39,069 nucleotides of DNA from Flavobacteriales bacterium UBA1986. GTDB taxonomy: Bacteria; Bacteroidota; Bacteroidia; Flavobacteriales_G; Salibacteraceae. The stretch covers positions 1 through 39,069 of the forward strand of contig DDDG01000015.1 in NCBI GenBank assembly GCA_002336245.1, read 5' to 3'. The position numbers were made by a program, and so were the translations under genes. Below the pieces are notes generated by a model. That model was given only the letters and a program-made list of their open reading frames with translations. It had not been told where the DNA came from and ran no database searches. Every line of letters starts with the position of its first letter. The first letter of the stretch is position 1. This document shows positions 26,506 to 34,124 of the stretch, in pieces.

Positions 26506-27141
26506 ATGTACCTCTCTAAGTCAGACATTAAAAACACAGAACGCGTTAAACGCCTGAACATCATCAATTCGGTTTCGGGAATTAAGCCTGGCAATCTTAT
26601 AGGCACGCGCTCGAGCGCGGATCAGGCGAATTTGGCCATCATTAGTTCCGTAGTGCACCTTGGCAGCTCTCCGGCCTATTTAGGTTTTATCATACGGCCA
26701 AGCAATGAGGTGCGCAGACACACTTTAGAAAACATCCTCGAAAACGGATGCTTCACAATAAATCACATTCAAACCAATTTCATCGAGAAGGCGCATTACA
26801 CTTCAGCAAAGTTTGATGCAGAGGTTTCGGAGTTTGAAGCCTGCGGACTCACAGAAGAGCAGCTCTATGGATTTCGAGCGCCATTTGTTGGGGAAAGCAC
26901 TCTAAAGATGGGATTGAAACACGTAGAAAGCGTGGACATCAAAAGCAGTGGAACTCAAATGATTGTTGGGCAAATCGAACATTTGATCATCCCAGATGAA
27001 GCCATGGATGAAAGAGGTTACATCGACCTAGCGGCTGCAAATACTGCAGGCATTTCAGGCCTGAACTCCTACTATGGCTTGGAAAAGCTCCAAGATTTCC
27101 CTTATGCCCGTGTTACGGAAGTTCCAAAGTTCAATGTATGA
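26506..27141 (+). CDS. Flavin reductase family protein (FMN-binding split barrel)
   Basis: This 211-residue protein starts at the ATG at 26506; an upstream in-frame start overlaps the photolyase gene. The split-barrel FMN/flavin-reductase fold is indicated by GIKPGNLIGTRSSADQANLA, SSPAYLGFIIRP, the conserved RHTLENILENGCFTINH segment and a C-terminal YYGLEKLQDFPYARV. It likely reduces or binds flavin and may serve the FAD protein encoded just before it (gap 43 bases). Its stop overlaps the start of the DUF2256 gene (ATGA). Confidence 0.86.
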   Translation: MYLSKSDIKNTERVKRLNIINSVSGIKPGNLIGTRSSADQANLAIISSVVHLGSSPAYLGFIIRPSNEVRRHTLENILENGCFTINHIQTNFIEKAHYTSAKFDAEVSEFEACGLTEEQLYGFRAPFVGESTLKMGLKHVESVDIKSSGTQMIVGQIEHLIIPDEAMDERGYIDLAAANTAGISGLNSYYGLEKLQDFPYARVTEVPKFNV

Positions 27142-27287
27142 AAAAGGAACACCTGCCACACAAGCTTTGCCCTGTCTGCAATAGACCATTTAGCTGGCGA
27201 AAAAAATGGGAACTGAATTGGGATTCAGTTAAGTACTGCAGTGAACGTTGTCGTCGCAGTCGATCCAGTCAAAAGTCAAAAACATAA
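27138..27287 (+). CDS. DUF2256 zinc-ribbon-like mini-protein
   Basis: This 49-residue protein has a CPVCNRPFSWRKKW motif, a WDSVKYCSERC motif and a basic tail, the complete DUF2256 pattern. The four cysteines (CxxC and CxxxC) should bind one zinc. The ATG overlaps the flavin reductase stop by four bases. DUF2256 genes are known neighbours of photolyase and cryptochrome genes; the function is unestablished. Its stop lies only four bases from the end of the convergent oxyR gene. Confidence 0.9.
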   Translation: MKKEHLPHKLCPVCNRPFSWRKKWELNWDSVKYCSERCRRSRSSQKSKT

Positions 27288-27291
27288 AAAC

Positions 27292-28227
27292 TCAAATAGG
27301 CAGTAATTGCTCGCCTTTTGGCTCCCCATTTGGCAGCACCTGACTCACTTCTTTCAGAATGCTCTCTTTCATAACCTCTAGGATCTTGTGTTTTACAAAA
27401 TGCTTGTGAACTGCTAAACCAATGGTCCTGAATGGAACCGGCTTAGCAAAGGCGCTCAGGCGCTCTCTTTCTTCTTCCGACATCTCTAGAGTTGCAAGGA
27501 ATGGTAAGAGGGTACTGGCCTTGTTGGCTTTCACGAATCGCAGCAAGCTGTCGATCGACCCGGCTTTGTAGTCAAAATTTAAGGTGCTTCTCAAGTTGAG
27601 TTTATGCAGGTCGCACAGGTTCACCACTTGGGTGCGCATGCAATGACCTTCCTCAAGCAAACACAGATTTGACACGTCCATGCTATCTGCAGTCAGTTGA
27701 TCTTGCCTCTCTTCTCCTGCATTGTAGAACATGAACGGCTCATGGTAAAGCGGATACTCGACAACGTCTTTCTGCACCAATGGCGTTGAGACAATACCAA
27801 TGTCAAGCTCTCGCGAACTCAACTGACGCAATATCTCACCTGTTGTTTGCTCCTTAACCTGAATGCTCAGGTTTGGAAATTTCTTGGCAAAACTTTGCAA
27901 GAACAAAGGGAGTAAAAAGGGTGCTATCGTTGGTATGACGGCAATGCTGAGTGTTCCCTTCACTTCACCCTTGATCTCTTTGGTCATTTCTTCGAGCTGA
28001 CCAATTTCCCTTTGGATCATCTTGATTTGCTCTAAAATCCTTTCCCCTTCAGAAGTGAGTTCCACCGGCTTCTTCGATCGGTCGAAAATCTTGAGACCAA
28101 TCTCATCTTCAAATTTTGAGATCATCGTACTCAAGGTAGACTGACTGATGAAACATTGCTCTGAAGCCTTCACAAAATGGCGATTCTCCGCAAGAGCGAC
28201 TATGTATTGAAATTGTTGAATATTCAT
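27292..28227 (-). CDS. oxyR: LysR-type peroxide sensor OxyR
   Basis: This 311-residue LysR-type regulator has an N-terminal winged HTH (residues 1-60; NRHFVKASEQCFISQSTLST) and a substrate domain. The peroxide-sensing cysteines are Cys196 (EEGHCMRTQ) and Cys205 (VVNLC), spaced nine apart as in enterobacterial Cys199/Cys208. Oxidation to a disulfide should activate the divergent katG. The gene is complete. It is divergent from katG across a 99-base gap with palindromic sequence and convergent with the photolyase-like operon. Confidence 0.95.
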   Translation of the reverse strand: MNIQQFQYIVALAENRHFVKASEQCFISQSTLSTMISKFEDEIGLKIFDRSKKPVELTSEGERILEQIKMIQREIGQLEEMTKEIKGEVKGTLSIAVIPTIAPFLLPLFLQSFAKKFPNLSIQVKEQTTGEILRQLSSRELDIGIVSTPLVQKDVVEYPLYHEPFMFYNAGEERQDQLTADSMDVSNLCLLEEGHCMRTQVVNLCDLHKLNLRSTLNFDYKAGSIDSLLRFVKANKASTLLPFLATLEMSEEERERLSAFAKPVPFRTIGLAVHKHFVKHKILEVMKESILKEVSQVLPNGEPKGEQLLPI

Positions 28228-28233
28228 CGACTG

Positions 28234-28267
28234 TATAGATATTGGAATCTAAAATATCATTTCTATA
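28234..28267. promoter_or_regulatory. Candidate OxyR operator between oxyR and katG
   Basis: Two inverted repeats overlap here: TATAGA (28234-28239) with TCTATA (28262-28267), and GATATT (28238-28243) with AATATC (28253-28258). The A/T-rich, ATAG/CTAT-containing pattern and the length of about 34 bases fit an OxyR tetramer footprint. A one-mismatch -7 element for oxyR (TATTTTAG, minus strand, 28249-28256) lies inside it, consistent with autoregulation. Binding is inferred. Confidence 0.6.
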
Positions 28268-28283
28268 GAACATAACAAGCACA

Positions 28284-28291
28284 TACCTTTG
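28284..28291 (+). promoter_or_regulatory. katG -7 promoter element
   Basis: TACCTTTG is an exact match to TAnnTTTG, 35 bases before the katG start. The candidate OxyR site ends 16 bases upstream, occupying the place of a -33 element, as expected for an activated promoter. Confidence 0.62.
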
Positions 28292-28326
28292 CCCCAACCA
28301 AAAAAGGGAAACCAAAACCACAAAGC

Positions 28327-30603
28327 ATGAAACGCATCCTACTCATCTCAAGCTTAGTCCTTAGCTTTACTGCATGCGACAAGAGCAACACAACTGAAAA
28401 TACTATGGAAGAAAAAGCATCATGCCCCTTTGGCTTCGACGGAGGGAAATCCGCGGGGACAACGCTAAAAGGAGAAGGCCCTACGAATAGAGACTGGTGG
28501 CCAAACCAACTCGACCTCAGCATTCTCCGTCAGCACTCGAACCTCTCTGACCCAATGGGCGAGGATTTCGATTACGCCGAGGCATTCAATAGCATCGACT
28601 ACGATTCCCTAAAAAATGACATTCGAAAAGTCATGACGGAATCCCAAGATTGGTGGCCGGCCGACTACGGCAACTACGGTCCACTTTTCATTCGCATGGC
28701 CTGGCACAGTGCAGGAACCTACCGCACTGGAGACGGACGAGGTGGCTCTGGAGAAGGGCAACAGCGATTCGCCCCACTCAACAGCTGGCCCGACAATGGG
28801 AATCTTGACAAAGCACGACGACTTATCTGGCCAATCAAGCAGAAGTACGGACGTAAAATTTCCTGGGCAGACCTCATGATTCTGAGTGGAAACGTCGCTC
28901 TCGAATCGATGGGTTTTGAAACCATAGGTTTTGGTGGTGGTAGAGCCGATGTATGGGAACCAGCAGGGAACGTATACTGGGGAGCCGAAGGCAAGATGCT
29001 TGAAGACAAGCGTTACTCAGGCGTTAGAGAATTGGAGGATCCATTGGCCGCGGTGCAAATGGGACTCATCTATGTCAACCCAGAAGGACCCAACGGAAAC
29101 CCTGATCCAGTTTTGGCTGCAAAGGACATTCGTGAAACCTTTGGTAGAATGGGCATGAACGACGAAGAAACTGTTGCACTCATCGCCGGCGGTCATACCC
29201 TAGGCAAGACACATGGCGCAGGTGACGCCTCATTGGTAGGTCCCGAACCCGAAGCAGCTGACATAGAAGAGCAAGGTTTTGGCTGGAAAAGTGAGTATAA
29301 GTCTGGAAAAGGAGCTGATGCCATCACATCTGGCTTAGAAGTCATTTGGACTCCCACTCCAACTCAATGGAGTCAAGGTTTCTTCGTCTCGCTTTTCAAC
29401 AATGAATGGGAACTAACGAAGAGTCCAGCTGGAGCTGCTCAATGGGTTGCTAAGGATTCCGAAGAAATTTTCCCAGATGCTTTTGACTCCGAAAAGAAGC
29501 ACAAACCAACCATGCTTACCACCGATTTATCTCTTCGCTTCGATCCTGAGTATGAGAAAATCTCAAGAAGATTTTTGGACAATCCAGAGGACTTCAACAA
29601 AGCCTTTGCTCGCGCTTGGTTCAAACTGACTCACCGAGATATGGGACCAAAAGCCTTGTATTTAGGGCCCGAAGTACCAAAAGACGATTTCATCTGGCAA
29701 GACCCAATCCCGGCTGTAAGTCATCCTTTGGTAAATACTCAAGACATCGCATCATTGAAGGCGAGCATTATCAAATCGGGATTGACTATTCCTGAAAGGG
29801 TTTCTACAGCTTGGTCCTCGGCTTCTACTTTCCGTGGTTCAGACAAAAAAGGAGGTGCCAACGGGGCGCGCATTCGACTCGAACCTCAACGCAGTTGGGA
29901 GGCTAACAACCCTGAGCAACTCAATAAAGTGTTGACGGCCTTGTCAAAAATTCAATCAGATTTTAACACAAGCTCAAAGAGTGCAAAGGTTTCCATGGCA
30001 GACCTAATCGTATTGGCTGGAAATACAGCCGTCGAAGAAGCAGCCAAAGCTGCGGGGAATGAAATTAAAGTTCCCTTCACTCCTGGAAGAACTGATGCCA
30101 GCCAGGAACAAACAGACGTCGAATCAATGGCTGTATTGGAACCAATGGCCGATGGATTTGTCAATTATCTGAAGAAGCCATACAGCATCCCTACAGAAGC
30201 CCTCTTGGTAGATAAAGCTCAACTACTAACTCTAACATCCCCAGAGATGACGGTATTGGTAGGTGGACTGCGTTCCTTGGATGCAAACTTCAAAGGTTCT
30301 AAACAAGGGGTCTTCACTTCTCGCCCTGGCGTTCTGAGCAACGACTTTTTCGTGAATCTCATGAGCATGAGCAATTCCTGGAAAGCAACTTCAGAGACTA
30401 AAGAAGAGTTTGAGGCTTTAGATCGTGAAACTGGCGAAGTTCAATGGAGCGCTTCAAGAGCAGATTTGATCTTTGGTTCGAACTCAGAATTGCGTGCTTT
30501 AGCTGAGGTATATGCCAGCGACGATGCCAAGGAGAAGTTCGCACAGGATTTTGTTGCGGCTTGGACTAAAGTGATGAACCTCGACCGTTTCGACATAAAC
30601 TAA
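28327..30603 (+). CDS. katG: Catalase-peroxidase with lipoprotein signal
   Basis: This 758-residue bifunctional haem catalase-peroxidase has distal residues Arg123, Trp126 and His127 (FIRMAWHSAGTYR), the Trp-Tyr-Met adduct partners Trp126, Tyr249 and Met275, and proximal His290 (GGHTLGKTHGA). The C-terminal half is the usual non-catalytic duplicate. The N-terminus carries a lipoprotein signal with Cys17 (LSFTAC), so the enzyme should be exported and anchored in the envelope, unlike the typical cytoplasmic KatG. The divergent oxyR and intergenic palindromes indicate peroxide induction. A strong terminator follows at 30624-30654. Confidence 0.97.
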   Translation: MKRILLISSLVLSFTACDKSNTTENTMEEKASCPFGFDGGKSAGTTLKGEGPTNRDWWPNQLDLSILRQHSNLSDPMGEDFDYAEAFNSIDYDSLKNDIRKVMTESQDWWPADYGNYGPLFIRMAWHSAGTYRTGDGRGGSGEGQQRFAPLNSWPDNGNLDKARRLIWPIKQKYGRKISWADLMILSGNVALESMGFETIGFGGGRADVWEPAGNVYWGAEGKMLEDKRYSGVRELEDPLAAVQMGLIYVNPEGPNGNPDPVLAAKDIRETFGRMGMNDEETVALIAGGHTLGKTHGAGDASLVGPEPEAADIEEQGFGWKSEYKSGKGADAITSGLEVIWTPTPTQWSQGFFVSLFNNEWELTKSPAGAAQWVAKDSEEIFPDAFDSEKKHKPTMLTTDLSLRFDPEYEKISRRFLDNPEDFNKAFARAWFKLTHRDMGPKALYLGPEVPKDDFIWQDPIPAVSHPLVNTQDIASLKASIIKSGLTIPERVSTAWSSASTFRGSDKKGGANGARIRLEPQRSWEANNPEQLNKVLTALSKIQSDFNTSSKSAKVSMADLIVLAGNTAVEEAAKAAGNEIKVPFTPGRTDASQEQTDVESMAVLEPMADGFVNYLKKPYSIPTEALLVDKAQLLTLTSPEMTVLVGGLRSLDANFKGSKQGVFTSRPGVLSNDFFVNLMSMSNSWKATSETKEEFEALDRETGEVQWSASRADLIFGSNSELRALAEVYASDDAKEKFAQDFVAAWTKVMNLDRFDIN

Positions 30604-30623
30604 GCATTCAACATTCACAACAG

Positions 30624-30654
30624 AAAGAGCCAGTTCAACGACTGGCTTTTTTTT
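30624..30654 (+). terminator. Intrinsic terminator after katG
   Basis: A perfect 7-bp stem, AGCCAGT (30628-30634) with ACTGGCT (30641-30647), encloses a 6-base loop and is followed by a run of Ts to 30654; A-U pairs from upstream As extend the stem. It ends the katG transcript. Confidence 0.85.
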
Positions 30655-30756
30655 GGACCAAAAGTTCTCTCGGAGAATAGCTGCGCAATTGAATACAAAT
30701 AATGCAAGCTTGATTTTCAGTTTGGATTCTAGTCGCTGCAACTTGTGTAAAGAAGG

Positions 30757-32241
30757 TTGTTGGCTTGCCTCCCTCCTAGCTTTAGCCTATTTTCGGACAA
30801 ACTGTTCCAAAAAACTCAGGCCATCAGCTCATCTCGAAAAATTGGGTTTTTCGTAGGACCTCTCCTCTTTCTCATCCTAGTTGTAGGGCAACCTTTTGAT
30901 GAAAGCATTGTCAACAACGTGCTTTCGGTGTCGGCTTGGATGCTGACTTGGTGGATTTTGGAAGTATTCCCAATTTACGTCACCGCCTTGCTTCCCATGG
31001 TCTTCTTTCCAGCTTTAGGAATTCTAGACCTCCGAGAGACCTTCATGCCTTACGGAAGCCCGATTGTATTTCTTTTTCTTGGCGGCTTTATCATAGCTCT
31101 TGCGATGGAAGAACGTCGACTTCACGAGCGCCTTTCCTATGGCTTGATCCGATTAACCGGCACACGTCCTAGACAGATCATATTAGGCTTTATGATTGCA
31201 ACCGCCCTGGTGGCAATGTGGATTTCCAATACTGCTACAGCGGTGATGCTCTTGCCTATAGCTCTATCAGTTACCGAGCTCCTGAAAGAGCAGACAAAAG
31301 ACGAAGTTCTGTTGAAGCGATTTCGGCTTGTCCTCATGCTGGGCATTGCCTATGCTGCCAACATTGGCGGCACCATGACCTTAATTGGAACCCCTCCGAA
31401 CCTTGTGTTTGCAGGCTATTACTTTGAGACTTTCGGCACAGACTTTCCCTTTTCGCGTTGGTTTATTTACGGTCTGCCAATTGGAGGCGTTTTACTTTTT
31501 CTGAGTTATCATCTTCTAACTAGGGTGGTGTATCCGGTAAAAGGAAGCGCAATAATTGGGGCGAAAGAACTTTTCCAAAAGAAATGGATTGAGATGGGGC
31601 GCATGTCGAGGGCCGAGATATCTGTTCTTGTAGTGTTCGCTGTAACTGTCTTCCTCTGGGTTTTCGCGCAATCCATCAACGACCTGATTGGACAGAGGGC
31701 GCTCAACAACACCAACATCGCTATGTTCGGTGGTCTTGCCATGTTTGTTGTTCCTGTAAACTGGAAGAAGAGCGAGTTCATCCTCGATTGGAAAAGCACC
31801 GTGAAACTTCCGTGGGGAATCCTCCTACTCTTTGGAGGGGGCTTAGCCATGGCAAAAGGCCTTGAAACTGCCGGTATCATCCAGGCAATTGGTGATTTCA
31901 TTTCACACAATACCGACTTGAGTCCGTTTATGCTGGTCTTACTTCTAACGGCTTTCGCCCTTTTTGCAACAGAACTCATGTCGAATGTTGCCCTAGTAAC
32001 CGTTTTATTGCCGGTTGTAATTGGTATTGGAGAAAGTACTGGCGTTGACCCTCTGCTTCTAGCCATCCCAGTTACTCTTGCTGCAAGCTGTGCTTTCATG
32101 ATGCCCATCAGCACACCTCCAAATGCGGTTGTTTACTCAAGTGGACATGTCTCTGTTCAACAAATGATGCGCGCAGGTTTTTGGATGAACCTTGTGTCAA
32201 TCGCTGTGATCGTTGGTGTCGTGATGTTGCTTCTCGGATAG
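30757..32241 (+). CDS. DASS/SLC13 family sodium:anion symporter
   Basis: This 494-residue transporter has about 11 hydrophobic segments. The two SNT-type signature loops are visible: WISNTATAVMLLP (157-159 is SNT) with IGTPPNLVF, and later MSNVALVTVLLP with MPISTPPNAVVYSSG. These hold Na+ and the carboxylate or sulfate substrate. Citrate, succinate, phosphate or sulfate are all possible. The start is uncertain: the TTG at 30757 is the first in frame and no ATG lies before the first membrane segment. It follows the katG terminator, so it has its own promoter. Confidence 0.92.
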   Translation: MLACLPPSFSLFSDKLFQKTQAISSSRKIGFFVGPLLFLILVVGQPFDESIVNNVLSVSAWMLTWWILEVFPIYVTALLPMVFFPALGILDLRETFMPYGSPIVFLFLGGFIIALAMEERRLHERLSYGLIRLTGTRPRQIILGFMIATALVAMWISNTATAVMLLPIALSVTELLKEQTKDEVLLKRFRLVLMLGIAYAANIGGTMTLIGTPPNLVFAGYYFETFGTDFPFSRWFIYGLPIGGVLLFLSYHLLTRVVYPVKGSAIIGAKELFQKKWIEMGRMSRAEISVLVVFAVTVFLWVFAQSINDLIGQRALNNTNIAMFGGLAMFVVPVNWKKSEFILDWKSTVKLPWGILLLFGGGLAMAKGLETAGIIQAIGDFISHNTDLSPFMLVLLLTAFALFATELMSNVALVTVLLPVVIGIGESTGVDPLLLAIPVTLAASCAFMMPISTPPNAVVYSSGHVSVQQMMRAGFWMNLVSIAVIVGVVMLLLG

Positions 32242-32355
32242 CACTCGATAAATGGAGGGCACCTTTCTAATTGAATCAGAACCTATGCTCTTCTCTGTTG
32301 CCTATTTTCGCACCCAGTCAGCAACTTCCATGATCAAGAACTTCTCTAAACAAGC

Positions 32356-33279
32356 ATGAGCATCATCAAATCACCCAGCTTAAATCCAATTCTTAGATTC
32401 TGTTTGAGAACATGGAACTCCATCGATGCCGTGATCAGGGGCAAGCTCTTAGGCAAGATTCGCTTCTCTGGAGTAGCAAGTTTGAAGCTCGATGACTTGA
32501 AGTTTAAGATGTACTCCAATTGCGATGATACCATCGTCGATCGTCTATACTTTGACCAAAGCAAATACGCCGAGATTACAGAAATCAAACTCTTCAAAGC
32601 CTTTGCTAAACAGAGCTCGGTAATATTTGACGTTGGCGCGAATACCGGACTGTACTCTGTGGTTTCGCGTGGAATCAATCCCAATGCAAAAATTTATGCC
32701 TTTGAGCCCTACCTCATCAATGCACATCGATTTAAGAAGAACATGCAGCTCAACAACATTGAAGATGTGAATCTGCTGGAAAAAGCCGTAGGAAATAGCA
32801 AGGATGATATTGAATTTGCCGTCCCAGCCCACGATCAGATCTGCGATGTACTCTCAGCAGACACCGAGTTCACAAATCGTTTCTACAAGAAATGGGGGAG
32901 TTACAAAAACGTGATGGTCCCACAGATTACGATTGACACCTTCATGACATCTGAAAACTTGAATGGAATCGATCTGATTAAAATTGACGTCGAGAATTAC
33001 GAGTCTTTTGTTTTGGAAGGAGCATTAGAAACACTCGATAAATTCTCCCCCACCATCTTCATAGAAATCTTTGTAGACACTGAGAAAATCAAGTTTTACG
33101 AGGAGAACTTAAAACCCTTGGGATACCACTGCTACTCGCTGTTGAATGAAGGAATCATCCGAACAGAGAGCCTCGTTGCCAACCCCGATTGCAGGAACTT
33201 CATTCTCTCTAAAGCCCGCACCCAAGACGAATATCTCTCCTTTTCGGAGCTCGACAATTTGGTTGAACAGCTAACATAA
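32356..33279 (+). CDS. FkbM family SAM-dependent methyltransferase
   Basis: This 307-residue protein has a Methyltransf_21 (FkbM) domain from about residue 85 to 270: SVIFDVGANTGLYSVV is SAM motif I, AKIYAFEPY carries the acidic ribose-binding residue, and IDLIKIDVENYESFVLEGA is the family's late motif. O-methylation of a glycan or lipid is the usual role, here unassigned. The N-terminal 80 residues are helical and basic. No glycosylation genes are adjacent. The ATG is preceded by a gap of 114 bases. Confidence 0.9.
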   Translation: MSIIKSPSLNPILRFCLRTWNSIDAVIRGKLLGKIRFSGVASLKLDDLKFKMYSNCDDTIVDRLYFDQSKYAEITEIKLFKAFAKQSSVIFDVGANTGLYSVVSRGINPNAKIYAFEPYLINAHRFKKNMQLNNIEDVNLLEKAVGNSKDDIEFAVPAHDQICDVLSADTEFTNRFYKKWGSYKNVMVPQITIDTFMTSENLNGIDLIKIDVENYESFVLEGALETLDKFSPTIFIEIFVDTEKIKFYEENLKPLGYHCYSLLNEGIIRTESLVANPDCRNFILSKARTQDEYLSFSELDNLVEQLT

Positions 33280-33407
33280 ATTCCGACGCAAATAAGGGTT
33301 CAATTGGGCATTAAAATGTTGTTTTCTGTTGAAGTAATGTGCATGGTTTTTTTTCACATTATGGATGCAGTAGGTTTTTTCGATGTTTTCGTGCAAAGCG
33401 CTCAACT

Positions 33408-34115
33408 ATGTTTAAAATTCTATCTTCAATACTTGTTCTTGCGAGCCTAGGCATATTTCAATCTGCTAGCGCTCAAAATTTTGTTTACAGCCCAAAGAAA
33501 GACCACTCTTCAATAGTGGAAGTTGGGAGACTCATCACCTACCAATCTGATTTTCTCCCTGCCGACTCTTCCGACATTACGTTTAAGTGAAAACAACTGC
33601 AGAACACCATTGACAGCGCTTGGTCGTATTCTCTTTGCGACTATCAAAACTGTTATGTTGGCATTCCCGACTCTGGAGTTATGGGGACTTTATCGACTGC
33701 AGAATTTAGGAATGGAATCAGCGGTATGTTCCAATTGGTTTTAGATACCGACGATGAGCCTAGAACAGCGACTGTTCAACTTTATGTCTACGACTCTAGA
33801 GATATTAGCGTTGGTGATACGGTGACCTTTCACTTGCAAACCATCCCTGAAGATACTGGAAGTCCGGCTGGCTTGAACCTTAAGAACATTGAAAACACTG
33901 TAATTCGCCCAAATCCTGCACAGGATCAAATCTTTGTTCAGGCCGATGTTCAAGAAGTGAAATTGATGAACATTAATGGTCAGGAAATGGCCATCCGACC
34001 AGAAGCTAAAGATGACGGAATGTTGATCTCTGTGGGAGCTTTCGATCGAGGAATCTACTTCTTGAAGTATGAAGTTTCAGGCAAGGCATACGTTCGGAAA
34101 GTGATCCTGAACTAG
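33408..34115 (+). pseudogene. T9SS cargo gene with one in-frame TGA
   Basis: A single frame of 235 codons begins at ATG 33408 with a signal peptide (IFQSASAQN) and ends at 34115 with a T9SS sorting domain (VIRPNPAQDQIFV to YVRKVIL). Codon 61 (33588-33590) is TGA in the context TFK-stop-KQLQNTI. A Trp is expected here because the following NTIDSAWSYSLCDYQNC pattern is normally preceded by a Trp in such secreted domains, so TGG to TGA is one base. Translation of the rest would need reinitiation (ATG 33681). It lies 9 bases before the multicopper oxidase unit and may be its operon partner. Confidence 0.74.
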
Positions 34116-34124
34116 CCTGGCTTA

